NCBI GenBank assembly: GCA_041394325.1
Contig: JAWKIJ010000001.1
Span: 1,798,001 to 1,862,000 of the forward strand
Origin: JAWKIJ01 sp041394325
GTDB lineage: Bacteria > Actinomycetota > Acidimicrobiia > Acidimicrobiales > Microtrichaceae
DNA length: 64,000 nt
Reading direction: 5' to 3'
The translations under genes and the position numbers were made by a program. The notes under the pieces are model-generated. The model was not told the origin of the DNA and did no database searches. It saw only the letters and a program-made list of their open reading frames with translations. Below, piece after piece: positions 7,766 to 16,989 of this stretch (position 1 is the first letter of the stretch; every line of letters starts with the position of its first letter).

Positions 7766-9151
7766 GTGATCGGCGCGTATCTGCTCGTGCTGTTGGTGTC
7801 GGCAGGCACCACGGCTGCGCTGATCCCCGTCGCGTTGCGGGTGGCGCGCCGTGTCGGTGCCATCGCGATGCCCAACGACCGCAAGGTCCACGATCGCCCC
7901 ACCCCGCAGTTCGGGGGTCCGGCGATGATGGTCGGGGTGATGGCCGGCGTCGGGACGGCCGCGTTCCTCGGCCAGTTCCGGGCGATGTTCGAGTCGCCCG
8001 CCAACATCGTCGGGGTGTTGGTCTCGGCGATGATGATCGTCGCGGTGGGTGCCATCGACGACATCCGTGAGGTTTCCGCACCCGCGAAGGTCGCCGGCAT
8101 CGTGTTGGCGGGTTCGGTCCTGGTGCTCTCGGGGCTTTCGATCGTCAACCTGCCTCTGCCCATCCTCGGTTTCACCGTGCTGTCCCCGGACATGGCTGCG
8201 TTGGTCACGGTGTTGCTCATCCTGGTCGTCACCAACGCCGTCAACCTGGCCGACGGCCTCGACGGGCTGGCCTCGGGGATGATGGCCATCGCCTCGGGGG
8301 CCTTCCTCCTCTACGCGGTCAAGCTCGACGACTCGGGAGCACTCACCAGGGGCAACGTCGGTCCGCTCATCGCCGTGGTGACCCTCGGGGTATGCCTGGG
8401 CTTCCTCGTGTGGAACTTCCACCCCGCCAAGATCTTCATGGGTGACAGCGGCGCGTTGCTCCTCGGGCTGTTGATGGCGTCCGCGTCGGTCGCCGTCGGC
8501 GGACAGAGCGACGACAGTTTCACCGGCCAGTCCTGGTTCTTCTTCGCCCCCATCGTCATACCGCTGCTCATCCTCGGGGTGCCGCTCGTCGACATGACGT
8601 TCGCGATCGTCCGGCGAACCACCAGCGGTGTCGGGTTCGCCACTCGCGACAAGGACCACCTTCACCACCGGCTGTTGCGTCTCGGCCACGGATATCGCCA
8701 GACCGTGGTGTTGTTGTGGGCATGGACGGCGTTGTTGTGTGCGTTCGCGCTCTATCCGGCGATCACCGGCAAGTCGACGTTGATGATCCCCATCGCGGCC
8801 GCGGCGGGTGCACTGGCGTTGTTCACGATGCTCGCACCGCTGGTGAACCGGCGGGCCCGGGAGGTCGATCGGGAGTTGGACGAGGAGATCGACCGCAAGC
8901 GGGTCGAGTACGAGATCCGGCGGTCCGGCTCCGTACCGGTGGTGGACTCGGCACAGGTCGCCGAGGCCGGGTGCGCCGACCAAGGGGTGGGCCGCGTCGA
9001 TAGCGACGCCGATCCCGGCCCGCGGGCCCAGATGATGGTGCCGGTCACCCGCGTCCCGGCCGGCCGCGAGGTCGGAGACCTCCGTCCACGATGGGCCTCC
9101 GGCCACGACCGCCCGGCCGGCGAGCGGCCATCGGCTCCCGCAGGGCGGTAG
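7766..9151 (+). CDS. wecA: Undecaprenyl-phosphate N-acetylglucosaminyl 1-phosphate transferase (WecA/MraY family)
   Basis: Transfers a sugar-1-phosphate from a UDP-sugar to the lipid carrier, starting cell-envelope glycan synthesis. The 461-residue polytopic protein has about ten membrane spans. It shows MPNDRKVHDRPTPQFGG after the first span, the Asp-rich motif NLADGLDGLASG starting near residue 160, HPAKIFMGDSGALLLG near 217-232, and the cytoplasmic loop KDHLHHRLLRLGHG specific to WecA/TagO-type enzymes. A charged tail of about 90 residues extends past the last span. Its position between tsaC and the atp genes is the actinobacterial pattern (rfe in Mycobacterium). Confidence 0.93.
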   Translation: MIGAYLLVLLVSAGTTAALIPVALRVARRVGAIAMPNDRKVHDRPTPQFGGPAMMVGVMAGVGTAAFLGQFRAMFESPANIVGVLVSAMMIVAVGAIDDIREVSAPAKVAGIVLAGSVLVLSGLSIVNLPLPILGFTVLSPDMAALVTVLLILVVTNAVNLADGLDGLASGMMAIASGAFLLYAVKLDDSGALTRGNVGPLIAVVTLGVCLGFLVWNFHPAKIFMGDSGALLLGLLMASASVAVGGQSDDSFTGQSWFFFAPIVIPLLILGVPLVDMTFAIVRRTTSGVGFATRDKDHLHHRLLRLGHGYRQTVVLLWAWTALLCAFALYPAITGKSTLMIPIAAAAGALALFTMLAPLVNRRAREVDRELDEEIDRKRVEYEIRRSGSVPVVDSAQVAEAGCADQGVGRVDSDADPGPRAQMMVPVTRVPAGREVGDLRPRWASGHDRPAGERPSAPAGR

Positions 9152-9188
9152 CCGGGCACCGGGAGCCGATGCAGGGTTGGCGTCGTGC

Positions 9189-10917
9189 TCAGGTGAGCGA
9201 CACGGTCACCGTGTCACGTCCGGATCGGAGGACCGTTCCCGGTCGACGATCGGTGACGACCCCGTCGACGACGGTCCGGACCCCCGACCAAGACGTGGTG
9301 TACCCCGATCGCGTCCGCCACGAGGCGGCTCGCCCCACCGGGCAGATCCGACACGAGTTCGACCGGGCCGGCGTCGACGGTCTCGGGGTCGAACAACACG
9401 AGGTCGGCGACGGCGCCCTCGGTGATGACCCCGGTCCTTCAGGCCGAACAGGGTGGCCGGCGCCTGGGTCATGTGCTGCACCGCGCGTTCCATGGTGGTC
9501 AGGCGCCGACCGCGAATGCAGTCGGCCAACCACTGCGTGGTGTAGGGGGCACCCGCCATCCTGTCGAGGTGCGCGCCCGCGTCCGAGCCACCGATCATCA
9601 CCGCCGGGTGCTCCCATGCCTCGGCGCGGAGTGCCCACGATTCGTCGTCGTCGTCGGTCGGTCCCGGCCAGAGCACGGTCCGGAGGTCGTCGGCCAACAC
9701 GACGTCCAACAGCGTGTCGAAGGGGGCGGTGCCGCGTTCGCTCGCGATGTCGGCAACCGTCCGTCCACTCAGACCCTCGTTCGCGCCGGAGTAGGTCTGG
9801 CCGATGATGTAGCGGTCCCAACCGGTGAGGCGGCCGAACACGCCGGCCTCGGGCGATGCAGCGCGCTCTGCCATGAACGCCCGGACCTCCGGGTCGCGAA
9901 GGCAGGCCTTGCGAGCCACCGGGGGCAGGGCGAGGATCGGTCCCCATTCGGGGAGCATGTTGAGCGCGCAGTAGTTGAGGAAGCTCATGTTCATCCCCAC
10001 GAGCACCGGCATGGTGAGGGCGACGACCCGGGCGCCGTCGGCCGCGCACTGGTCCATCGCGTCGAGTTGTCCCGTGTAGCGCTCCGGCGCGTGGGAGTCG
10101 ACGGTCAGCACGTTCCAGTTGAGCGGTCGGTTGGCGGCCTTGGAGAACTCTGTCATGAAGGTCACGTCGTCGGCGTCGAAGCCGTCGAGGCACCCATCCG
10201 ACGCATACTCCAGCGTCGTGCCCTCGTGGCGACCGGCCTCGGTCGCCAGGGCCAGGAGTTCGGCGCGGCTGGCCCAGCGTGACGCCACCGGCCGACCGTC
10301 GCCGTCGGAGTGGGTCCGGGCCAGTGTGGTGGAGAACCCGAGGCCACCCGCCTCGATCGCCTCCGCGAGCAGGCGTCGCATCTCGGCGATCTGGGCGTCG
10401 TCGGCCTCGTTGCCGACCGCGGCGGTGCCCATCGCCCGGCGGCGGAGTGCGCAATGACCGACGAGGAACCCGCGTTGACGGCAAGCGTTCCGTCGAGGCG
10501 GTCGAGGTATTCGCCGAAGGTCGACCAGGACCAATCGACCCCGTCCTCGAGTGCCTCCAATGGCATGCCCTCGACCTTCGCCATCATCCGTCGCGTGTAG
10601 TCGGCGTCGCCCTCGGCGAGTGGCGCGAGGGTGAAGCCGCAGTTGCCGGCGATGACCGTGGTCACCCCGTGGACGTTGGACGGCGTCGCGAACGGGTCCC
10701 ACATGAGTTGCGCGTCGTAGTGGGTGTGCGGGTCGATGAACCCGGGGGCGAGCACGAGACCCTCGGCGTCGATCACCTCCGCCGCCTCCACCCCGGCCGC
10801 CGTCGGTTCGTCGAGGACCTCCGCGATCCGACCATCCCGGATGCCGATGGCACCCGGGCGCCCGGGTGCGCCGGTACCGTCGACGATCGTCGCGTTGCGG
10901 ATCACTGTGTCGTGCAT
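9189..10917 (-). pseudogene. N-acyl-D-amino-acid deacylase (D-aminoacylase), interrupted by three frame changes
   Basis: An amidohydrolase-family deacylase of about 575 residues, readable only across three frames. The first part (10917 to about 10468) has the metal motif GFIDPHTHYDAQ and VHGVTTVIAGNCGFTLAP. The second (to about 9430) has LVGHCALR, GFSTTLARTHSDGDGRPV and MIGGSDAGAHLDRM. The third and fourth carry ADLVLFDPETVDAG and VVDGVVTDRRPGTVL. Breaks map to GAGGAACCC 10463-10471 (one base lost), GACCCC 9427-9432, and the C5 run 9281-9285. Catalytic motifs are otherwise preserved, so sequencing indels or recent decay are both possible. The start is ATG 10917 with GAGGGAGC before it. Confidence 0.85.
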
Positions 10918-10975
10918 CGGTGCTCCCTCGTCGAGGTTGGCGGGTCCCGTTCTCCCGGGACTCCGGCGGTGGCCA

Positions 10976-11000
10976 CGTTTCTGACGGACCGTCAGAAACG
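10976..11000. promoter_or_regulatory. 25-bp perfect palindrome, probable repressor operator
   Basis: Two perfect 12-bp arms, CGTTTCTGACGG and its reverse complement, flank a single central A, in the gap between the divergent deacylase and the branched-chain ABC operon. Size and symmetry suit a TetR-type dimer site. It is 59 bp from the deacylase start and 180 bp from the solute-binding-protein start. No regulator gene is adjacent. Confidence 0.6.
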
Positions 11001-11179
11001 ATAACCGGCGCCGGGTCGGCGGGTCGGTCCGGACTGCCGGGGGCCTCGGTGGCCCCGACATGAGCGGCGTTGCACCGGGACCGGGATGGGCGGTGGCACC
11101 CTGGGGCGCCGCTCGACCGGATCGTTTGCACGCACCCGGTCGGTTCTGTTTGGATGGCCGCCACATCGAACCCGGGGGG

Positions 11180-12613
11180 ATGATGAGTCGTCGAATTGGT
11201 GCCGTGGCAATCGTCGCGGGATTTGCGCTTCTTGTGGGCTGTGCGGCCAAGGGAGCCGATGAGGCCGGTCGGAACCAGCGCTCCGCGTCGACCACTGCGG
11301 CGGATGCGACCTCTCCCTCGACGCCCGCGGGCAGCGGCGAGCCGGTGAAGTTCGGCACTCTCGCGTCGCCGTGTGGCCACGGTGACGCCAAGGTCTCGGC
11401 GGCCGATGCCGGCAAGGGGACCGACAAGCTCTACATCGGTGTCGCGAACGACCGAGGCAGCACCATCGTTCCGGGCCTGTTGAAGGAGCTGTGGGACGGC
11501 TCCACGGCGTTCGTCAAGTGGTGCAACGAGCAGGGCGGGATCAACGGCCTGCCGCTCGAGGCGGTCGACCTCGACGGCAAGGTGCTCAACGTGGCGGATG
11601 CGATGGCCACCGCATGCACCGGCGTGTTCGCCATCGTCGGTGGCGGCTGGGCCCAGGACCAGAACATGTTCACCGGCAAGGAGGGCAGCGACTTCCACAA
11701 GTGCGGCCTCATCGCCTTCCCGGGCTTCGCCGTCTCCACCGACTTCTCCGAGGCGTCCGACCAGGTGCAGGCCCAGCCGAACCCGGCCCACGACAAGGTG
11801 AGCGCCGGGTTCGAGGCGCTGGCGAAGCTGTATCCCAAGGAGGCGAAGAAGTTCGGGACCGTCTACGGCGAACTCGACGCACTCAAGCAGAACAACCAGC
11901 AGATCATCGGTGTCGCCAAGGAGACCAAGGGCTTTGCCGGTTTCGAGGAGATCTCCTACAAGTACATCGGCAACGACTGGGCCGTGACCGCCAAGCAGGT
12001 GATCGACTCGGGGATGAAGATGATCAGCTTCGTGGGCGAGCCGGCGAACATGTCCAAGTTCTCACAGGCGCTCAAGGACCAGAACTGGGAGGGCGTCATC
12101 TCCGCGGACGGCAACCAGTACGACCAGCGGCTGATCGAGCAGTCCGGACCCGCGGCCGTCGAGGGTGTCGCCATCCGCCAGACCTGGCTCATGTTCGAGG
12201 ACGCCGCCCGCAAGCCGGCGATGAAGCAACTCGTCGGGATCCTCGACAAGGAGGTGCCGGACTGGACCCATGCCGGGCTCGCGATTCAGGCCTTCTCCGC
12301 GTCGCTGTTGTTCGCCACCGCGGCGAAGGCCTGTGCCGACGAGGGCGAGATCACCCGCAAGTGCGTCCTGCAGAAGGGTCTCGATACCCACAAGTGGGAC
12401 GGCGGTGGGCTCCACGGCACCACCGATCCGGGCCGCAACGAGTCGAGCACCTGTCAGATGCTTTCGACGGTGCGCAACGGCAAGTTCGTCCGGTTGTTCC
12501 CCAAGCTCGGGAGCAAGGACGATGCGGGCAACGGCCTGTACTGCAACAAGGCGCTCGTCCACCTCGAAGGTGACTACGGCCAGGGCAACAAGACCTCGTC
12601 GATCCTCGGCTGA
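11180..12613 (+). CDS. ABC transporter substrate-binding lipoprotein, branched-chain amino acid type
   Basis: Binds a small solute outside the membrane and hands it to the permease encoded next. The 477-residue protein begins with a lipoprotein signal peptide ending in the lipobox LLVGC (Cys about residue 20), then a low-complexity Ser/Thr/Ala linker and a periplasmic-binding fold of the LivJ type (LYIGVANDRG, INGLPLEAVDLDGK, FAIVGGGWAQDQ). Two tandem ATGs (11180, 11183) follow a run of six G; either may be used. Co-directional downstream genes complete an uptake system. The ligand cannot be told from sequence; branched-chain amino acids, amides or aromatic acids are all known for this family. 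Confidence 0.85.
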   Translation: MMSRRIGAVAIVAGFALLVGCAAKGADEAGRNQRSASTTAADATSPSTPAGSGEPVKFGTLASPCGHGDAKVSAADAGKGTDKLYIGVANDRGSTIVPGLLKELWDGSTAFVKWCNEQGGINGLPLEAVDLDGKVLNVADAMATACTGVFAIVGGGWAQDQNMFTGKEGSDFHKCGLIAFPGFAVSTDFSEASDQVQAQPNPAHDKVSAGFEALAKLYPKEAKKFGTVYGELDALKQNNQQIIGVAKETKGFAGFEEISYKYIGNDWAVTAKQVIDSGMKMISFVGEPANMSKFSQALKDQNWEGVISADGNQYDQRLIEQSGPAAVEGVAIRQTWLMFEDAARKPAMKQLVGILDKEVPDWTHAGLAIQAFSASLLFATAAKACADEGEITRKCVLQKGLDTHKWDGGGLHGTTDPGRNESSTCQMLSTVRNGKFVRLFPKLGSKDDAGNGLYCNKALVHLEGDYGQGNKTSSILG

Positions 12614-12619
12614 GCCACC

Positions 12620-14992
12620 ATGCTCGCCGCCTCGGGCTTCAACGACTTCCTCACGTACACGGTCCTCGGCATCGCGACCGCGGGGATCTACGCCATTGCC
12701 GCGGCGGGCCTGGTCGTCACCTACACGACGTCGGGCATCTTCAACTTCGCCCACGGTGCGGTGGGGATGTTCTCGGCGTACGTGTACTGGCAGGCACACA
12801 CACCCACCGCGATGGGTGGCTGGGGATGGCCGACCTGGGTTGCCCTGCTGTTCGTCCTCGGCGTGACCGCCCCGTTGCTGGGCGCGGTCATCGAGCGGCT
12901 CATCATGCGCGGCCTCGATGACGCGCCCGAGGTCGTGCGTGTCGTGGTCACGGTCAGCCTCCTGCTGGCGATGATCGGGATCGTCAACTGGATCTGGCCC
13001 GGGACGGTCACCCGGTCGATGCCGCGCTTCTTTGAGGGCAGCTCGGTGCACATCGGCAACCTCAACGTGCCGTACCACCGAATCGCGATCCTCGTCGCTG
13101 CGATCGTCGTGGCGGTGGTGTTGCGGCTGTTGCTCTACGGGACGCGCCTGGGCGTCGCGATGCGCGCGGTGGTGGACGACCGGACCCTGGCCCGACTCAA
13201 CGGCATCCGACCCGACCGCGTGTCGATGTACTCATGGGCCCTCGGGTCGACCCTCGCGGCGCTGGCCGCGATCTTCGTGGCGTCGCTTGGCTCATTCGAT
13301 CCGCTGACCCTCACGCTCATCGTCGTCAACGCGTTCGCCGTCGCCGTGGTGGGTCGCCTGCGGAGCCTGCCGCTCACCTTCCTCGGTGCGGTGATCCTGG
13401 GTCTCGCCGAGGCGTACGTCTCGTTGATCATCGTCAAGCACCAGTCGATTGCGGGGGTGAACCTGGCCGACATCCGCTACGCGTTGCCCGCCATCCTCCT
13501 GACCGTCGCCATGCTGTTGCAGCCTCACGAGCGGTTGCGCGCCGGCGGGGTCCGGCGTGTCCGTGAACGGTGGCGCGTCCCGACCATGCGTGAAGCGGGC
13601 TGGGGTGCGGTCGCCATCGTCGTCGTGGTGGCCGGCATCGTCTCGCTCATCGAAAGGGATTCGGGCGTGCGGCCGGTGATCGTCGCCTTGTACTTCGCGA
13701 TCATCTGTCTCTCCCTCGTGCCGCTCACGGGTTACGCGGGGCAGATCTCCCTCGCCCAGATGAGCTTCGTGGGGCTCGGTGCCGTGGTCATGAACAAGAT
13801 CGGGACCAACGGTGCCACGGCCGGCGCGTTGATCGTGGCCTTGGCGGTGTGCGCGGTGGTCGGAGCGGTGGTCGCGTTGCCGGCTCTTCGCCTCCGTGGC
13901 CTGTATCTCGCACTCGCCACCGCGGCATTCGCGTTGTTCATGTCGAACGTCGTGTTCCGCCAGCCGAAGCTGATCCGCAGCGGCAATGTCAACGTGCCTG
14001 CGCTCGACCTCGGGGTGTTCACCCCCATGTCGAACCGTGGTGACGCCATGTTGCTGGCGGTCGTCTTCGCAGGGGTCGGGCTGTTCGTCGTCTGGCTTCG
14101 TCGCGGTCCGTGGGGCCGCCGCCTGATCGCCATGAAGGACAGCCAGGTCGCGTGCGCCACGCTCGGGCTCGATCTCACTCGCACCAAGATCGGCGTGTTC
14201 GCACTGTCGGCGTCCATCGCCGGGCTCGCCGGAGCACTGGCCAACCGCCAGCTCGCGGACAGCGATTTCGGGTTGCTGCCGTCGATGTCGGTCACCACGC
14301 TCGCCGTGGTCGGTGGCATCGGAGCCGTCGGAGGCGCCTTGTTGGGCGGCTCGATCCTCGGGACGTTCAACTCCTTCATCCCGACTTTGCTGAGCCGCAA
14401 CGCGCTTGGGGTGTTCGACTACGTCCGGGTCTCGATGGAGAACGTCATCGGGGTCACACCCGGTTTCATGGGTATCAGCCTCGGCCGAGACCCCTCCGGT
14501 GCGGTGCCGGCGATCGGCGACGCGTATCGCAGGGTCTTCCAGGAGCCGGTCGCCCGGGGCCTGAGTATCTTCGGGGTCGTCGCGCTGTGGCTGCTGGCGA
14601 AGAGCGGGGCGATCGACAACTGGACCTTCGTCGCCACCATCGTCGTGCTGGTCTTCGCGATCATGCCGTTGCTCCCGGTGCTGTTGGATCCGATTCCCGG
14701 CGGTCGGGCCGAGTTGGCGGGAGCGATCCTGGTGGCGGGCCTGGTCGCGGTGGGTGCGATCGACTGGGGAACGGCCCTGCACAACAACGGCATGCGGATC
14801 CTCTTCATGCTGATCGCGGCTGCCGTGACGGCGGTGCTCGCGGCACTGGTCCACGGCAAGGTGCAGCTCGATGTCGTCGAGATGCCGTCACCGGACATGG
14901 TGGGTGTCGACAGACCCATCACGCGCAGCGACGTGATGGCGGCCGACCGTGCGCTGCGCGTCACCGAGGCGGAACTCCATGGCACTGCTTGA
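12620..14992 (+). CDS. Fused LivH-LivM branched-chain-type ABC permease
   Basis: A single 790-residue membrane protein carrying both permease subunits that are usually separate. Residues 1 to about 305 are LivH-like (GIYAIAAAGLVVTYTTSG, FNFAHGAVGMFSAY). After a basic linker (RVRERWRVPTMREAGW), residues about 325-630 are LivM-like (LTGYAGQISLAQMSF, VALPALRLRGLYLALATAAF, AVVGGIGAVGGALLGGSILG). A further 160 residues add about four spans and a hydrophilic tail. It starts 6 nt after the binding-protein gene and overlaps the ATPase gene by 14 nt, so all are one operon. The fusion is known in actinobacteria; the extra C-terminal spans are less usual. Confidence 0.9.
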   Translation: MLAASGFNDFLTYTVLGIATAGIYAIAAAGLVVTYTTSGIFNFAHGAVGMFSAYVYWQAHTPTAMGGWGWPTWVALLFVLGVTAPLLGAVIERLIMRGLDDAPEVVRVVVTVSLLLAMIGIVNWIWPGTVTRSMPRFFEGSSVHIGNLNVPYHRIAILVAAIVVAVVLRLLLYGTRLGVAMRAVVDDRTLARLNGIRPDRVSMYSWALGSTLAALAAIFVASLGSFDPLTLTLIVVNAFAVAVVGRLRSLPLTFLGAVILGLAEAYVSLIIVKHQSIAGVNLADIRYALPAILLTVAMLLQPHERLRAGGVRRVRERWRVPTMREAGWGAVAIVVVVAGIVSLIERDSGVRPVIVALYFAIICLSLVPLTGYAGQISLAQMSFVGLGAVVMNKIGTNGATAGALIVALAVCAVVGAVVALPALRLRGLYLALATAAFALFMSNVVFRQPKLIRSGNVNVPALDLGVFTPMSNRGDAMLLAVVFAGVGLFVVWLRRGPWGRRLIAMKDSQVACATLGLDLTRTKIGVFALSASIAGLAGALANRQLADSDFGLLPSMSVTTLAVVGGIGAVGGALLGGSILGTFNSFIPTLLSRNALGVFDYVRVSMENVIGVTPGFMGISLGRDPSGAVPAIGDAYRRVFQEPVARGLSIFGVVALWLLAKSGAIDNWTFVATIVVLVFAIMPLLPVLLDPIPGGRAELAGAILVAGLVAVGAIDWGTALHNNGMRILFMLIAAAVTAVLAALVHGKVQLDVVEMPSPDMVGVDRPITRSDVMAADRALRVTEAELHGTA

Positions 14993-15743
14993 GACCCGCG
15001 GCCTGTCGGTGCGCTTCGGCGGCAACCTGGCGGTGAGTTCGGTCGACCTCGACGTCGACGCCGGCCACGTCACCGGCCTCATCGGCCCCAACGGTGCGGG
15101 CAAGACCACGACCTTCAACATGATCTGCGGGGTGCTGGCACCCTCGTCCGGCACCGTGTCCCTCGACGGGATCGACATCTCGAGGCTCGGGACCCACCAT
15201 CGTGCGCGACGAGGCATCGGTCGGACGTTTCAGCGACTCGAGGTGTTCTCCTCGATGACGGTCCGCGAGAACGTGCTCGTCGGTGGCGAGATCCGCCAGG
15301 GTTGGTCGCGCAACTCACCGGCCGGATCCCAGCTCCTGTCACCGGAGAACGAGCCCGCGACGGTGGACGACGAGACCGACCTCATCCTCGAGCGACTCGG
15401 TTTGACCGACGTGGCCGACGTGCGGGTGGGCACGTTGTCGACCGGGAGGGCGCGCCTGGTCGAGTTGGGACGGGCGCTGGCGATCCGTCCGCGGGTGCTG
15501 CTGTTGGACGAACCGGCCTCGGGACTCGACGACACCGAAACCGAGAGCTTCGGCGATCTGCTCCGCGAACTGGCCTCGGCCGGCCTTGCGATCCTGCTCG
15601 TCGAACACGACGTGCCGTTGGTGATGCAGACCTGTGACCGGATCTTCGTGCTGGACTTCGGTCGGATCATCGCGTCGGGTGAGCCCGAGGACGTCCAGCG
15701 GAACCAGGCGGTGCTCGACGCATATCTGGGAGCTGCGGGATGA
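14979..15743 (+). CDS. livG: ABC transporter ATP-binding protein, LivG type
   Basis: A 254-residue ATPase driving the fused permease. It has Walker A GPNGAGKTTT (about residue 33), the LivG-type insertion after RRGIGRTFQRLEVFSSMTV, a deviant signature LSTGRARLVELGRAL in place of LSGGQ, Walker B VLLLDEPASGLDD and the switch His in VEHD. ATG 14979 is chosen over the longer frame because a LivG begins here (LLETRGLSVRFGG) and GAGGCGGA precedes it. It overlaps the permease end by 14 nt and livF by ATGA. Confidence 0.9.
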   Translation: MALLETRGLSVRFGGNLAVSSVDLDVDAGHVTGLIGPNGAGKTTTFNMICGVLAPSSGTVSLDGIDISRLGTHHRARRGIGRTFQRLEVFSSMTVRENVLVGGEIRQGWSRNSPAGSQLLSPENEPATVDDETDLILERLGLTDVADVRVGTLSTGRARLVELGRALAIRPRVLLLDEPASGLDDTETESFGDLLRELASAGLAILLVEHDVPLVMQTCDRIFVLDFGRIIASGEPEDVQRNQAVLDAYLGAAG

Positions 15744-16495
15744 CTTCGCCCGACGGCGTGGACGCGCGCTCGGCGTCGGTTCGGCCGCTCTTGGAGTTGG
15801 AGGCGATCCGAGCCGCCTACGACACGATCGAGGTGCTGCACGGCGTCGATCTCGCGGTGCGCCCGGGTGAGGTGATGGCCCTGCTGGGGCCCAACGGTGC
15901 GGGCAAGACCACCACCTTGAGCGTCGCGTCCGGGGTGATCGTGCCCACGGGTGGCCGGGTCGTGGTGGCGGGCCGAGACGTGACAGGTGTGGCCCCCGAG
16001 GAGTTGTCGCGGCGAGGTCTCGTCACCATTCCCGAGGGGCGTGGTGTGTTCCCGAACCTCACCGTCAAGGAGAACCTCCGCATGGCGACCTATGCCGGTC
16101 GTCCACTGGCAGAGGTCGAGGCGATGACCTACGAGCGGTTCGAGCGGCTCGGTCATCGGCGGAACCAGGTCGTGGGCACCATGTCGGGAGGGGAGCAGCA
16201 GATGCTCGCGATGGCCCGGGGGCTCGCGTCGGACCCCGCGGTGATGTTGCTCGACGAGTTGTCCATGGGCCTCGCCCCGTTGGTGGTGAAGGACCTGTAC
16301 GAGGTCGTCGGCCAGATCGCGGCGTCGGGTGTGTCGATCCTGGTCGTCGAGCAGTTCGCCCGCACCGTCTTGGGGATCGCCACGACCGCGGCGATCATGT
16401 CCCACGGCCGCATCGTGGCGGTGGGTCCGCCCGAGGAGATCGAAGAGAAGCTGTCGGCCGCCTACCTGGGCGGGGAGAGGGAAGCAAACCGATGA
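15740..16495 (+). CDS. livF: ABC transporter ATP-binding protein, LivF type
   Basis: The second ATPase subunit of the uptake system, 251 residues. It shows Walker A GPNGAGKTTTL, the LivF hallmark IPEGRGVFPNLTVKENL, the intact signature MSGGEQQMLAMARGL, Walker B VMLLDELSMGLAP and the ending EKLSAAYLGG. The start overlaps the livG stop (ATGA), and the stop overlaps the next small gene in the same manner. Confidence 0.92.
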   Translation: MTSPDGVDARSASVRPLLELEAIRAAYDTIEVLHGVDLAVRPGEVMALLGPNGAGKTTTLSVASGVIVPTGGRVVVAGRDVTGVAPEELSRRGLVTIPEGRGVFPNLTVKENLRMATYAGRPLAEVEAMTYERFERLGHRRNQVVGTMSGGEQQMLAMARGLASDPAVMLLDELSMGLAPLVVKDLYEVVGQIAASGVSILVVEQFARTVLGIATTAAIMSHGRIVAVGPPEEIEEKLSAAYLGGEREANR

Positions 16496-16866
16496 ACGAG
16501 AGCCCTGATCGGGTCCAACAGTTCCAGATCGAGATCGAGTCGATGAAGGCCAAAGCCACGAACGGCGCGAACGAGACCAGACTGCTGGTGCTCGGGGTCG
16601 TGGTTTCGTTGGCCGGCCTGGTGTTGGCCCTGGTGGGCGGGATCGGTGTCCAACAGCATTCCAACGAGTTCAACCAGCGGTCGTTCATGGCGACGGGCAG
16701 CTTCTTGGGCATCGCGTTGCTCATCGCCGGAGCGGCTCTGTTCATCCGCTACTCGTTGGCGCGGTACCTGCGCTTCTGGCTCATTCGATTGATCCACGAG
16801 AGTCACGCGAACACCGACCGCATCGTCGAGGCGATCGAGCGCGCCGCCGAGGTGCCGCCCCGGTAG
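16492..16866 (+). CDS. Small two-span membrane protein, last gene of the liv operon
   Basis: 124 residues with two clear membrane segments (LLVLGVVVSLAGLVLALVGG near 31-50 and ATGSFLGIALLIAGAALFIR near 67-86), a charged N terminus and a C-terminal amphipathic helix (HESHANTDRIVEAIERA). No family recognised. Its ATGA overlap with livF shows it is co-translated with the transporter, so an accessory role is inferred only from position. The liv operon ends here; a new promoter lies 15 bp further on. Confidence 0.75.
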   Translation: MNESPDRVQQFQIEIESMKAKATNGANETRLLVLGVVVSLAGLVLALVGGIGVQQHSNEFNQRSFMATGSFLGIALLIAGAALFIRYSLARYLRFWLIRLIHESHANTDRIVEAIERAAEVPPR

Positions 16867-16880
16867 GTCTCCTTCGGAAC

Positions 16881-16909
16881 TTGCGACGGCAACCGACCGA
16901 CCCTAGACT
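16881..16909 (+). promoter_or_regulatory. Sigma-A-type promoter of the ATP synthase operon
   Basis: TTGCGA at 16881-16886 and TAGACT at 16904-16909 are separated by exactly 17 bp. Transcription would start near 16916, about 75 nt before the first cistron. It is the best -35/-10 pair noticed in the window and precedes a housekeeping operon. Confidence 0.6.
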
Positions 16910-16930
16910 TTGAGAACAGATTCACAAGCG

Positions 16931-16953
16931 TGCTCGACATGGCATGTCGAGCA
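16931..16953. promoter_or_regulatory. 23-bp perfect palindrome in the atp operon leader
   Basis: Arms TGCTCGACATG and CATGTCGAGCA are perfect 11-bp inverted repeats around one G. They lie about 15-37 nt downstream of the predicted transcription start. It could be an operator or an RNA hairpin limiting translation or decay. No T-run follows, so it is not a simple terminator. Confidence 0.5.
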
Positions 16954-16989
16954 CGCAGCCGTTCGGGGTCCCGCCTGCGTCAGGGGCCC

